DNA from: Corythucha ciliata
Taxonomy: Eukaryota; Arthropoda; Insecta; Hemiptera; Tingidae
Length of the DNA: 64,000 bases
Reading direction: 5' to 3'
Assembly (NCBI GenBank): GCA_038030265.1
Contig: CM075943.1
Coordinates: 20,646,001 to 20,710,000, forward strand
Translations under genes and position numbers: made by a program
Notes under the pieces: generated by a model
Database searches by the model: none
Told to the model about the DNA's origin: nothing
Seen by the model: only the letters and a program-made list of their open reading frames with translations
In this document: positions 45,610 through 57,535 of the stretch, in pieces
Layout of the letters: every line of letters starts with the position of its first letter
How positions within the stretch are numbered: the first letter of the stretch is position 1

Positions 45610-47340
45610 AACTTGAATTGAATTTTAGCCACGATATTGTCTGTAAGAATAGTGAATTAGCGTTTTTGTCAATATTAGCTCCGAATTATTTCCTACTTTC
45701 AGCCGCAAAGTACCACTTTTACTCAATTTTATCCCCGGGGAAGCAGCGGCTTTTCTCAAATTGATTCGCGAATTGACGTTTTTTTTTTATTTTAGCTGGC
45801 GAATGAGCGCTTTTTGTCCACCTTACGCGCGAATATAGGCTTTCTCTCCATTTCAGCTGTCTGGGTTTTCTCAAATGTATCAGTGAATTATAATATTTAT
45901 TAAATTTCAGCCGCAAATTAGCGCTTTTTCGTAATTTTTGTCGCGAATTAGTGCTTTTCCTAAATTTTCTTAACGAGTTTTTTCTGATTTATCGCATGCC
46001 AAGTAACGCTTTTTCTCGCCTTGAGAAACCACGAATTAGCGTCTTTTTTTTTTTTTCAATATTGACTGAGCCTGCTGAGCGATACCCGAGAATTAGCGCT
46101 TTTCCCATTTTTTCCCCTATTTTTGGCTTGTGCTTGCCCCAATGATTAGAATATTTGCGTACCTTCTCAATTTCAGCCTCCTAAAGGGCCTAAAGAAACG
46201 GCGAAATCGCCTTCAGATACCCTTTCATGCAGGTTGCATTAGCCGCGCAACCTACCCGCGCGAGTCAACGCTATTAAACCAAAAATCTTAGTACCTATAG
46301 TAGTAAAATTTTATTAATTGAGTTGCCTCGAGAAACCACGAATTGGCATATTCAATATTAGCTGAGCCTGCTGAGCGATTATGGCTTATTTTTTTCAATT
46401 TTATAGCCGTGAATTAGTGATTTGTCTCAATTTTACTCGTGAATTAGCATTTTTTTTTCCTATTCGTGCCATGACTTAGCTCTGTTTCTCAATTTTAGCA
46501 GTTTATTTGCGTTTTTCTACACTCTACCCCGCCAATCAACAATTTGTCTTGATTTATCCGCAAATTAGCGATTTTTCTCAAATTTATTCCCATTTTGTGC
46601 CTCGGGTTGGCCCTTTTTCTCCATTACAGCCACCAAGTCGTCTTCAGAAGACGCGATCGCGTGTGTTTTCTGTGCATTAGTCGTGAATTGACGTTTTACT
46701 CAATTTTAGCCGTGAATTAGTGATTTTTTTCAATTTTAGCCGTTTATTTGCGTTTTTCTTCACTTTATCCGTGAATCAGCGCTTTTCCTTCATTCATCCA
46801 CTAACACGCCGATTAACACCGTCCCTCAATTTTAACCATTAATTATCGTTTTTCTCTGTTTTATCCGCCATTTATCACTTTCTTTCCATTTTATAGCCGC
46901 GCATGTTTTCCCAAATTCAGCCGCGAATTAATGTTTTTCTAAATTTTAGCCGCAAATTACAAATTTGTCACAATTTTACCAGTGAATTGAAAATTTTTTC
47001 AATCTGTGCGGTAAATTAGCACTTTTCCTGAATTTTAGCCCCAAAGTTACCTTCAGGAGCTGCGAATTGGTGTTTTCTCAATTTTAGGCGTGAATTGACG
47101 TTTTTTACAATTTTATCCGTGAATTGATGTTTTTTTTTTCAATTTCAGCTATTAGCGTTTCTCCACACTTTATCCACAGATCAGAGCTTTTTCTTAATTC
47201 GTTCACTAATAAACGATTTTTCTTGATTTCATACCCGTGAATTGGCGTTTTTCTCTTTTTAAGCTGTGCATTAGTGATTTGCTTGTATTTATCCGCGGAT
47301 TATCGTGTTTTCTCAATACCGGCAATGAACGTGAAGTTGA
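45610..47340 (+). repeat. Degenerate tandem array, class A, longest clean block
   Basis: Unit lengths counted near 46690-46800 are 29, 30, 29 and 29 bp (for example CGTGAATTAGTGATTTTTTT then CAATTTTAGC). The block has well over 40 unit-equivalents in one orientation. Confidence 0.88.
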
Positions 47341-47564
47341 TTGATGAGCCAGAGTCAAGACCATTTGAAATTTGATTTTGAATTAACCAAATTCACGACA
47401 TTTTCTGAACTGATTAACCAATTTTACATCCAGCCAGTGAGAAAAATGATCGATCCTAGATGGACAGTCACTCACAGATAATGTTTTGCTAACCGAAAAG
47501 TGAGTCCTTGGCGCTTTTTGATGATTGTTAACTCCGCGTTAAATCCCAGTTAGAATTGAGACAA

Positions 47565-48195
47565 AACGCTACTTCGCGGCAAATATTGAGACAAACGCTA
47601 ATTCTTGACTACAATTGAGAAAACGCAAATCCGTCGCTTCTGAAGGCAAAAACTTCGAGGCTCTAAAACTGAGAAAAACACTAATTCACGCGGCTATTGG
47701 GAAACATCACTAATTCGCGCTGCTAAAATGTAGGAAAACGGTAATTCGCAGCTAAAACAAAAATTTAAAATTTTTAAAGTTTCAGGCCTACATGAAAGGA
47801 TCGATTGATATGCCTCATCGAAACAAAATATTTGTGAAAAATGTGAAACTTCCTCATTGAGGAAAACGCCATTTCGCGGCTAAAATGGACAAAAATCGCT
47901 ACTTCACAGGATAAAAACATTATTCATTGATGAAATTGGGAAATACGCTATGGTTGTCATTGAGAAAAATCGAGAAGAATGCGGGTGAAATGAAGAAAAA
48001 CGCAGATTCGTGGCTAAAATTGAAGATAATTCAAATAAATAATTTGCGAATAAGGTGTGGAAAAAGCACTAGTTCACGAATTAAATTGAGAACAGGCGCA
48101 AATTAGCGGCTTAAATGCGGGAAAAGCCAATTCGCTGCCCAACTTGAAGGCAACTTCAAGGCTAAAACTGTGAAAAAGCGCTACTTCGTGGCTAG
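47565..48195 (-). repeat. Degenerate tandem array, class A, inverted block
   Basis: Phrases 'attgagaaaaacgctaattcgcggctaaaa' are the reverse complement of the preceding block. The orientation switches across about 220 bp (47340-47560) that contain class E-like text. Confidence 0.85.
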
Positions 48196-51100
48196 CGTGG
48201 GGCGTTATAATTTTAATATACGGCGTTATCCTATCACAATTAACATGATTGTCACTTTGATACCGCCGAAGTGTTATTTAACACCCCTTGGCACTTGAGC
48301 TCCTGCACCATTTGGTTGATTTTCTCAGATCGAGGCTCTTGCTCGCGGACGTGTTCATGTGACGTGGACGTGTGGCATGTTGTGTTCATAGGAACTGCAA
48401 AATAAATAAAATAAAATATTGTCCCCCTCCCTTCCAGAAGCGGCAAAATGAAGTTGCTCTCCCCCCCCTCCCCTGAAAAACCCCTAGTAGGTGTCATCCA
48501 ATAGTTGCTTGAAGGATTAATTAAAATTACGTTTGAAAGGGAACTTGTTAAAAGGGGGGGGATCAAGAACGACCGGAAATTTCCGTATGCCTGCGGCGAC
48601 TGGAATAAAAGGCGTGTGATGAAATGTACCTACATATAACAAATTGAATGTTTTGCATTTTTCTTCCATTTCTTTTATTGTTCCTCGAAGGATGTAGCTG
48701 TCGATAATAAACCGAAGCTTTTGTATTAATTATTGCATGAGTACAGTTAGCTCTAAACACCCTGTCACAGCTCTTATCACCTGCAGCTCGCATGATTTGT
48801 AACGGCATATCGCCTCGCTCCTCCCGTAATCAGGCAGTAGAATGTCTTCTACAAGAGTAGTCTCTAACAAACGATTAGAGGAAGGCATTGACAGACATTA
48901 AAAGTCTACATGGAAAGAAAAGACTCGCGTTTTGAGACGTAGCAAAATCATACATAGGCTGGAGTCACGGTATTTTTGCCTCATCATTTCTAAAGGCACC
49001 GACAACCCTTTTTATTCCTTCGCAAAACATTAACTCATTCATTTTCTAGAAAAAAAAGTCGTGCGTGAGGTTAAAGGACCTTGTCATGAGGCACGAGTTT
49101 TGAGGAGTGAAAATGAAGTAAAATGTTTTACAGGGCTATTATAACAAGACATTTTGAACATTGTCAATTGTATTCCCTAATTTACAAACTGTAAATAGTA
49201 AGAATTGAATGGTCAAAGCCAAAAGGCTGAAAAGAGGAAAGAGCGAAACGAGAGGAATTTCAGAATCACTTATGGGCGACCGAAGATGGCGCACCTACCA
49301 AATACCAAACCTATCTATAAAGGACTGTGGGTGCTCACAAGATGCTCTTCTTTTTTACTAAATTCCTTACCTACCGCATCCCCTTTTTAGTTTTTCTTTA
49401 GCCGCTTCCCTCCTCCTCTACCCTTCAGTGCACAAGGGGTGCTATGGAGAGGGGGAAAGAGCAATTTGACTACTAAAATACAAGGCGGATTCTTCTAAGG
49501 GCTTTACCACTTCCATTATTGCCTTCTTATTTTATTTTTTCAGTTCGTAAAATAGGTTTCCAAGTATTTCTTCACGTTAAAAGTGGCAAACACCCCTGAT
49601 GTGCTAATAGTTTGCCGCAAAGCTGCTACGGCAAGAGAAATCGAAAGAACAAATGTGATATGAGAGCATTCCTGGCATAAGGCAACACACAGTCCTAACA
49701 ATAAATCGCAGTAAACGCTGTACAAAAAAACTGCTCGTTGTTCCATGTTTAAAGGTCCTTCATCTGACGAGAATCATATAGAGGTAGAGGTATGAGGCAT
49801 TGAAAGCAACCCCCACCGATATATGCTCTCCTTCAAATTCTCATTACGCTTTCATCTGTCATTCTAACATTATCATCGCGTTGAATAAAATCAGTTACTA
49901 TTGTTCTCGAAATGTATTATGTCGCTCGAAAAACATTTTTTGAAACACCACGTGTATAGAGGGTTTTGCTTTTGGACAATCGAGTTTTTCACGGACCGTT
50001 CATCCGTACCTAATTTGACTTGGATCGACTTCTTGAAACTATCTCTTTGATGGTGTGTTCATGAAGGGACGAAAGCGGATTACTCAGTGTGTACCTTCAC
50101 ACATCACATTGTTGTTTGGGTTGTAGAAAAACTTTGGCCGGCAGTTTATACGCGTGCACTCGCATAAGCATACTCGCATGACTTACACGAGGCAATCATA
50201 ATGGCTGTCATAAACATCAAAAATTCACTTAGCAAGCGTGGTTAGGAAAGAAAAGGAAAGGGAGACAAAAAGAGAGGAGAAAGATCCTCTTCATGACAGA
50301 TTGCTGTTGTTTAAACCTACAGGTAGGAGATGTTCACGTTCAGGACCGCCGGCACGGTGGAATTACCAACAGCCTATAGGGTTGCACGGTGCTGCTAATG
50401 AGGGTGTCGACGAGTGCGTTACGGGGTAGATTGATGGTTTATACCAGGGGGAATGCTTCACCCTCCTTCTTGCAATATTGCCGTGTGTGGTCCCCTCCCC
50501 CCACACTACAACAACCAAATGAAGGATCTCAACGAGCCCACCCATTCGCCTCACCTTTCTGATAACTATATTGACCCCTAGAGGTTCCTTCTTCTTCGTC
50601 TCCTTTTAAGTCCCCATTCTCTCCTCCTAGTTTTTTTTTTCTTTTTTTTTCTCGATCGTTATCGATTGTTATGCCGGATTACCTTAGGCAAAATGTGCCA
50701 ATAACTCCAATTCGATTCGCTTTCGTCAATTAGGAGGGTCAAAATGACCGAAAGATGTGACTTCGTGATTATCACGATGCGGGCAAAGCCATTACATTTC
50801 CAGAAGGGGAAAGCAATCTTAACGTTGAAAAATCTTGATTCAGATTCAACCCCGACCCCACCCCTCCAAGCTTACGAATGGAATAACTTGGTCAAATTGA
50901 TTTTTAGGAAAAACGAAAAGAATGAAATCCTATATGCATCCGAAAAATAGATTCCCGGGCACCAAAAATAGAACTGAGTGAAGCTCCCTATAAGGTAATT
51001 TTTTCGCTCGATTTAACGCTAATTTGTTCTCTCGGTTTACACTAACACTAAAACAATACATTTAGCGCCAAGCCATCAAACACAGCGTACCTAATTATGT

Positions 51101-51960
51101 TAATTATGTGAAGAGGCTAAAGGGCGCTAAAGAAAAAACACAAATATGTGTTAAAAGCGACGATATGTTGCAATTAAGAATTAAGGTGCGATGTGAAATG
51201 CGAGAATGAGAGAGAGAGAATTTGAACTAGTTATGTAAATTTATGTGGTTATTAATGTGTACAATAATATTTTTTATTCCGCGAGTGTGTTGTCACGTGA
51301 ACTAGGATATTTTAAGAAATAATTAAATATTTATAGAGTTATTAAACTTTTAAATTGTTTATTTTAAGTAGTATGGTCCGAGAACCAAACGCGGGGATTC
51401 GAAAAGTCCATCGGAGGATTTTTTTATTTCTTTTTTTTCAAGCCATGTGAATAGAGTTACAATCTAGGTTACACTTATCCCTCTAATCTTTCTTGAGGGA
51501 CAAATTTTGTTGATATATTGTTAGTAAGGTCGCTTAAACTACGAGGATTATTAGGTAATACATGCATAAGGTTGTAGCCGTAGGAGCCTACGTTGTCAGA
51601 CGTCAGTCTTCCCTCGTTGAGGAGCGTCGAAAAGTCGAAAACGAACCGGTTTCGGCTGCTCGCCATCTTCAGCTTATGGAAGTACAACTACTGAAACTAA
51701 TTTGGTTTTTGAAGAATTACAACCTCACGAAATCGGAATATTGAACTTGTAATTAAACTCGCAAAATTGACGAGACTTTGAAGGCGCCAGATCTGAAATA
51801 GGTTCAAAATTAACTCAGTTGTTTCTCAACTATAACATCAAAACTATAACATTTTCCATGGTTCCATGGTTTGACAAAACCATGGAATTTATTTATACGT
51901 ATCATGGGCGCAGCCAGAGCGGGGCCGGAGTGGGCAGTTGCCCTCCCCTAAAGTCGAAAG
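48196..51960. other. Unannotated sequence
   Basis: No gene confirmed. The minus frame 48566-48252 ends with a stretch (SEKINQMVQELKCQGVLNNT) loosely like the region preceding retroelement RT domains, too short to call. A 70-codon minus frame at 51475-51687 has no match I know. C/G runs and poly(T) occur at about 48457, 48556 and 50630. At 51815-51858 and 52418-52462 two inverted AACTCAGTTGTTT...TATAACATTTT segments face each other. Confidence 0.4.
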
Positions 51961-51964
51961 TGAC

Positions 51965-52300
51965 GATTTAGTTGGGCAGCTGGCCCCCACCCGTTAGAAT
52001 GTACAAATCCTTCAGGGTCACCACATCTTGCTCCGTTCACGCTCACTAACAAAACCATTTCTCGGATTTCGCTCACTAAGAAAAAACAATGTCGATGATT
52101 TTTGCGACAGAAATATACATTTTCGCAGATCTGACCCAACTGGCTCACTTAAAACCAAAGTCAATTTCTTCGATTCAGCTTTATAAAAATTCAATTTTGC
52201 AAAAGAAGAAAAAAAAATTGCTTTTGTGGGTCCAGCTCACAGAAAAATTAATTTCGCGGAATTGGCACGTTCAAACCCCGATTTAACCCTCAAAACCCAT
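51965..52300 (-). repeat. Degenerate tandem array, class B
   Basis: Phrases 'atttcgctcactaaga' and 'aatttcgcggaattgg' recur about every 30-35 bp, then pass straight into class F units near 52300. Confidence 0.72.
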
Positions 52301-53105
52301 TTTCGCGCGGTTAAATCTCAATAATTATGCTAAAATCGCCATTCTTGCGCTAAAATTACCATTTTTGTGCCAAAAAAGTCATTTTTGTGCTAAAATCGCC
52401 AGTTTCGAACTTTCTATGTAAAATGTTATAGTTTTGATGAGGGAAAACAACTGAGTTTATTTTTAGGGTGAAATCGCCAGTTTTGTCGTGAAAACTTCAA
52501 ACGTGGCAGCAGTTTTAGGGTAAAAACTTCAATTTTGGGTTAAAAAACGTCAGTTATGTGGTAAAGTTGTCTTTTGTGATGAAACGACCAATCTGGAGGT
52601 AAACGTTTCATTTTGAGGGAGACCTGTCAAATTCGTGAAATCTTCAATTTGGAGGATTTCATCTCAAAAAATGACGATTTTAGTCCAAAACTAAGGGAGT
52701 CACGCCGAAGCTGACGAGTTAAATTAAAAACGAAAGATCTCACTACAATAACGGTGATTTTACTCATAAACGTTTGACAGTTTTTCCTCAAAATGAAAAT
52801 TTTAACCCAAAACTGGTGGGGTTTTTCAAAAAAAAAAAAGAAGTTTTTTAACCCAAAATTCCAGTTTCTACCCTGAAACATTCAACCAGAAAAATGAAGT
52901 CTTCACTAAGAAACTGCCAATTTTACCATCAAAATAAATGTAGTAAATTTCCCGCAAAACTTTAAATTTCTTCAGAGTTTTCACGATAGAGTCGTCATCA
53001 GTTACGGCGTAAAACCATCTGTTTTCAGGAAAGCGTCAGTTACGGTGTGACATTTTAGTTTTGGAGTAAAATATCCGGTTTTGGAGTGGTAGGTACCGCC
53101 TATTT
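52300..53105 (+). repeat. Degenerate tandem array, class F (first part)
   Basis: Successive units near 52330-52410 are exactly 20 bp (GCTAAAATCGCCATTCTTGC, then GCTAAAATTACCATTTTTGT and so on), lengthening to 20-22 bp later. The orientation flips within the block near 52660-52930 (ttttaacccaaaactgg). Confidence 0.8.
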
Positions 53106-53107
53106 TA

Positions 53108-53245
53108 AGCCGCCTTCACATGCAAGCTTTATAAAGCTATAGCTGTGGGCTTCAACCAATCGGAGCTCTCCGCGCTTTGGACTCGAAGCGCTCTGATTGG
53201 TTGAAGCCCCCAGCTCAGCTTTTTAAAGCTTGCTTGTGAAGGTGG
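53108..53245. mobile_element. 138-bp foldback MITE in a class F array
   Basis: Arms of about 56 bp: the left starts GCCGCCTTCACATGCAAGC and contains GGGCTTCAACCAATCGGAGC; the right is its reverse complement with a few changes. TTTTA lies on both sides (53103-53107 and 53246-53250), compatible with a TTA-type or 5-bp duplication. Confidence 0.8.
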
Positions 53246-53249
53246 TTTT

Positions 53250-53700
53250 AGAGTTAAATTGTTCGTTAACGGGCATGACGTGAGTTTTTGGTTTTTAATC
53301 GTTAGTTTTAGGTTTAAAACCGACAGTTTTTAGGTAATATTGCCAGTTTTTGTAGTGAAATGAAATCTTTGTAACGACACTTTCGGGTTTGGAGTAAAAT
53401 CTTCAGTTATAGAGTAAAATACCTCCAATTTTCCGGGTAAAAAGGTCAGTTTTAAGCGTTGTTCGTACTGTGGCGATACGATGTCGTTTCTAAATCACTC
53501 TGGCACATTTCCAGTTTTTTCTATATCTGTTCTAAACACTGTTAATTTGCGTCGGCGATGTCGAAACGATATCGTATCGCTCTCGTATGTTCGCCACCTT
53601 GGAGTAAAATAACCACTTTCGGAGTAAAATATTCAATTATGAGGAAAAAACCGCCAAAATTTTGGAGTAAAATCGCCAGTTTTGTAGTGACATCTGTGAC
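53250..53700 (+). repeat. Degenerate tandem array, class F (second part)
   Basis: Units such as 'gagtaaaatcgccagttttg' continue on the other side of the MITE, showing that the MITE inserted into a pre-existing array. Confidence 0.78.
53460..53600. mobile_element. Candidate MITE of about 140 bp with inverted ends
   Basis: GTGGCGATACGATGTCGTTTC at the left and GAAACGATATCGTATCGC...GTTCGCCACC at the right are inverted relatives; class F units resume on both sides. No clear target duplication. Confidence 0.6.
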
Positions 53701-53880
53701 ATCACTAGTTCACGGATAAAATTGAGGAAACGCGGTAATTCGCACTAAAATTGCGTAAATGCGATTAGATCGCGTCAAAAATCGGGAAAAATCACTAATT
53801 CATGGCTAAAGTAGAGAAAATGCCATCTTCTTAGAGGAAGTCTGTGGCTAAAACTCAGAATAAAAGAAAGATTAAATCAG
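53700..53880 (-). repeat. Degenerate class A block, reverse
   Basis: Five or six units with 'gctaaaattgagaaaacgc' and 'taattcatgg'. It ends at a C9-type run followed by ATCTGCCACTG, which resembles the end of a hAT-type element (CAGTGGCAGAT reversed). Confidence 0.7.
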
Positions 53881-53930
53881 ATTCATGGTAGAACCCCCCC
53901 CCCAAATACAAAATCCTAGATCTGCCACTG

Positions 53931-54195
53931 TATAGATGGTGTAGAAATCAAGTAACAAGAGTCACTGATAGTTTGAGCTCTTCTGAACAAGTTATTTGTG
54001 GTGTTCCTCAAGGAACGGTTTTGGGGCCTACCCTATTCTTGATGTGTATAAATGAAGTCCTACACTTGAATCTATCGGGAGAAATATTTACCTTCGCGGA
54101 TGATATTGCTCTCACTTATCGGGGAGATAACTTGTTTGATCTGGAGAATTCAATAAATATGAATTTTTCACACTACCACTTTAAATTTATTTGAC
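53931..54195 (+). pseudogene. LINE reverse transcriptase fragment
   Basis: The frame reads through SSSEQVICGVPQGTVLGPTL and then IFTFADDIALTY: the GVPQG-x-LGP fingers/palm motif and the FADD catalytic box of non-LTR retrotransposons, about 40 residues apart as usual. Upstream codons back to about 53931 extend the match (RWCRNQVTRV). Everything else of the LINE is absent. It starts directly after the ATCTGCCACTG end, so it may be a relic inside another element. Confidence 0.85.
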
Positions 54196-54559
54196 ATCTA
54201 CACTGATTTTTGATAATTCAACTCTGACTCCCTCTAGGGATGGGCGGCACAATTATTCCAGCCTTCATCCGTTTTGGGTAGTGTGAAAAAAGTCGCTCAC
54301 GACTCGTCGGAAAGTATAACTATCATATATATGCTCGAGTAATAGACTCTCCCACGATATTTCACACTTTCCTCACTTGTTATGAAATGTACTATATTCG
54401 TACTGAAAAAACGGGTATACCGTGATAACCTACCTCTGTCTCAATTTTAATAAATCATGGACTATTAAATTTGAAAACCCCTTGTGTGAAGCAGATCAAG
54501 CTGAGCTTAAAATTCTATGAAAGTGTACGTATCTTGTGTCTACTCGAAGTCTTGTATTT

Positions 54560-54775
54560 TTAGGGCGGCTCAAATTGCGAAATTGTAAGTCGCGGGTCTA
54601 AATATCCGGGAATTAGCATATGGATTACGATTAGTGATAATGAAGTCAAGGCTACAGCATCTCACAACAGCGCCCTGACGACAAACCACAAAATTGAAAG
54701 ATTTTGGAGACAAATTTAAGTGAAATTGGGAGCTTCCTGTCATGATATTGTACACTTGAAATGTGATCTTCACGA
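54560..54775 (+). repeat. Class D array block with spacer
   Basis: 'gcgaaattgtaagtcgcgggtctaaatatccggg' type units and one reversed GC-richer spacer (CAACAGCGCCCTGACGAC at about 54664). Confidence 0.65.
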
Positions 54776-55329
54776 AAAATCAATCACGGAACGGGGGCCC
54801 TATTCTTGGAATTATGAGAATTTTGCAATATTGCTTTGAAGGCAATTGTTGCTTTGAGAGAATTGAAAGCAATGTTGTCTGGGCTGCAGAGTGTTTCAGT
54901 GATTCAAGAATACCATTTGTTAGCAATACTGGAATCGATGCAATAAAATAACCGCGGAGATTCCTTTCAGTTGTGAATTTTTTAAAAAAATCTCTAAAGC
55001 CAGAGCTATGTTTAGAAATTCTGTGTTAAAATGAGAGTTTTCGACTACAGCAGCAGACCTCAAATAATCGTCCCTCTACGGGCTCACATGGGGCAAGAAT
55101 ATTTTGTTGTCGACGTTGAATCAGCTCCTTTCGACACTAGGAGAAAAAAACAGCCATCGCTCGTGCCAGCGAATTTTTTCTGGGGGGGGGATGAGACATT
55201 TCCCGCATCGGCGCCAAATGTGAAAGGTCCCATAGAGTTCTGTGTGTCGCGTCACAATTTATGTAAACAATGGATCCAGAGCCATCTTTATTAGATTTGG
55301 GGCCCCGAGCCCGGAATAAAATTGGGCCC

Positions 55330-55640
55330 CCTCTTTTACCGAATTTCGCTCACTAAATTCAATTGTGTATCTGATATACTAGTTTCACGGGTTTTGTGCA
55401 ATAAAAACCAATTTTTGCGCGGGGTCTGACACACTAAAAATCCATGTTCGCTGATTTCGCACTCTAAAAATCATTTTGCGGGGTTTTCTAGCTAAAACCT
55501 CTATTTTCACGGTTCTGCGGCTCACAAAAAATCCCTATGTCGGGGTTGTTCTGTTGCTGAAAAACCATTCTTCTCTACGGCGGAAGAGTCCAGTTTGGGG
55601 GACAAAAATACCGCAGTTACCATTCCAGAAAACGAAAATT
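55330..55640 (-). repeat. Class B array block
   Basis: 'gaatttcgctcactaaattc', 'ttttgcggggttttctagct' and similar units. It follows a GGGGCCCC...GGGCCCCCTC segment like the end of the dispersed repeat at 57.7 kb. Confidence 0.75.
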
Positions 55641-55985
55641 CCAAGTTCAATTCCAAAAATATCACTTTCTTGGGGGAAAAAATGTCAGTTATTCGACAGA
55701 AATTCCGAAATAGAATGCAAAAAAGACAGTTTTACAGCAGGGATGTTCGGTTTTGACGGGTCACGACCCTTAATCTGTGCTAATTCAGTTTCTGGGGTCG
55801 GATTGACTATTTCTCTCGTCGATTTTCCTCGCGTTATAATTGATGAGCTACCGAGTTCTCTTTCTAGAGACTCATCCCCGAATGTAAGCCTACAATAGGC
55901 ATTGGGATGCATCTGACTAGTTCTCACGTCAAGCTGCCCATCCCTAGATCAAATGCTGTGGCTACGCTTCTGCCATGAACTCGCG
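55640..55985. repeat. Dispersed 330-bp repeat, copy 1
   Basis: It shares ordered segments with 57870-58205, for example GTCAGTTATT..., GTGCTAATTCAGTTTCTGG, GACTCATCC...GAATGTAAGC and CATTGGGAT. Both copies end in a CTACG(c)...CTG string and run directly into a class A array. The 140-codon frame over it is not conserved in the other copy. Confidence 0.82.
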
Positions 55986-56734
55986 ATTCTTCCTATTTTA
56001 GCCGAGAGTTCGCGTTTTTTCTCAATTTTCGACGTGAATTAGCTATTTTTCTCATTTTGACCCGCGATTAGCGCTTTCTCAACTTTAGCTTTGAATGAGC
56101 ACTTTTTCTCAATTAGCGCTTTTCATAAATTTTAGTCGATATGAGTTTTTCTCGATTCTATAGGCAAGAATTAGCCATTGCTTTAGCTTTAGCCAAATAT
56201 CCATGACTTGGCACTTTATCTGAGCACAAAGTGGCCGTTGAAAACGTGAATTTTCTCAATTTTGGCTGTAAATTAGAATGCCCCGGGGATTAGAGCTTTT
56301 CCGAAATTCTTCCCAACCGTGCCATGAGTTAGCACTTTTTGATTTAGCAGTGAATTAGCGATTTTCTCAGTTTTAGCAGCGAATTAGCGCTGACTAGCGA
56401 ATTGCCAATGTTGTATTCACACAACAACATATAGCAACGAATTAGCAATTTTCTCATTATAAGCCCTAAATTAGCGCCTCTTCTTAATTTCAGCTGTCTC
56501 CAAAAATAGCGAATTGGCGTTCTCTCAATTTTTAGCTTTAAATGAGCCCTTTTTCTCATTTTTAGCCATCAAGTAGCACTTTTCTTATTTTTTTCCATGA
56601 ATGTGCGATTTTTTTCACATTTAGACATGTGAGTTTAGCGCTTTCCCCCCCATTTTAGCAGCGACTTAGCGATTTTTCTCAATGGCGGGTTGATTTTTGT
56701 GTGCGTCACTGAATTAGGATGTCCGCAAAGTATC

Positions 56735-56786
<52 letters not shown>

Positions 56787-57470
56787 GCCGCGCATTAGTG
56801 CTTTTTGAAATTATTTCACATTTAGCCATGAGTTAGCAATTTTTCTCAATTTTAGTCGCGAATCAGCGGTTTTCTCAACTTGAGCAGTGAATTAGCACTT
56901 TTTCTCTACATAATTATACTACCGGCTATAATTGGTGATTTATTCACACATGTAGCAATGGTTAGCACATTTCTCATTTTAACCCAGAATTGGCGTTTCT
57001 TCTAGATCTTTAAAGCTGCCGCAAAACATCACGAATTGGCGTTTTCCCAATTCGAGCTTCAAATAAGCATTTTTTCCCTCATTTTTGGCCGTAAATTACC
57101 ACTTCTTAATGTCAGCCACGAATGAGCGATTTTAACACATTTAGCTATGCGAGTTAGCACTTTTTCCTAATTTTAGCAGCGTATTAGCAATTTTTCTCAA
57201 TTCTAGCAGCAAAACAGCGAATTTTAATTCGCTAATACACCTATGAATTAATGAGGGAAAAGCGCTAACTCATAATTAAAATGTGAATAAAGCATTAAAT
57301 CTACATAGTTAAATGTCGAAAAAACAAGTATTTTTCTCCAATTTTAGCAGCGAATTAACGGTATATTCACATATAGCGATGAATTAGCGCTTTTTAAAAA
57401 ATTTAATCGAGAATTCGGGTTTATCGCTATATTTTGAGCGCGGATTAGTTGAGGACCCCCCCCCCCCCTT
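55985..57470 (+). repeat. Degenerate tandem array, class A
   Basis: Long block of 'gcgaattagcgcttttt(c)tcaattttagc' units. It contains a T45 homopolymer (56736-56780) and a small internal inversion near 57213-57310 with the palindrome AGCGAATTTTAATTCGCT. Confidence 0.85.
56736..56780. repeat. Poly(T) tract of 45
   Basis: An uninterrupted T45 inside the class A array, replacing the T5 of one unit; it could be slippage growth of that tract or an assembly-length artefact. Confidence 0.9.
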
Positions 57471-57535
57471 ACTTTTAGCCCTTTCATTTCTTCTTCGTTG
57501 CGCTATGCAGTTTCCGGATCAAAAACAAAAACCCT

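Noticed and set aside
48252..48566. Possible RT N-terminal fragment
   Set aside because: Only about 20 residues resemble the region before an RT domain; no catalytic motif follows.
48563..48808. Peptide string SSRRRHTEISGRS suggesting sequencing-adapter read-through
   Set aside because: The nucleotide sequence does not match a standard adapter; the resemblance is only at the peptide level.
51905..53930. One large hAT-type element from CATGGGCGCAGCCAG to ATCTGCCACTG
   Set aside because: The flanking octamers (ATACGTAT and TATAGATG) do not match, so the two ends need not belong together.
55274..55975. A 700-bp element from CAGAGCCATC to GCTTCTG
   Set aside because: Flanking octamers AATGGATC and CCATGAAC do not match; ends are too diverged to pair.
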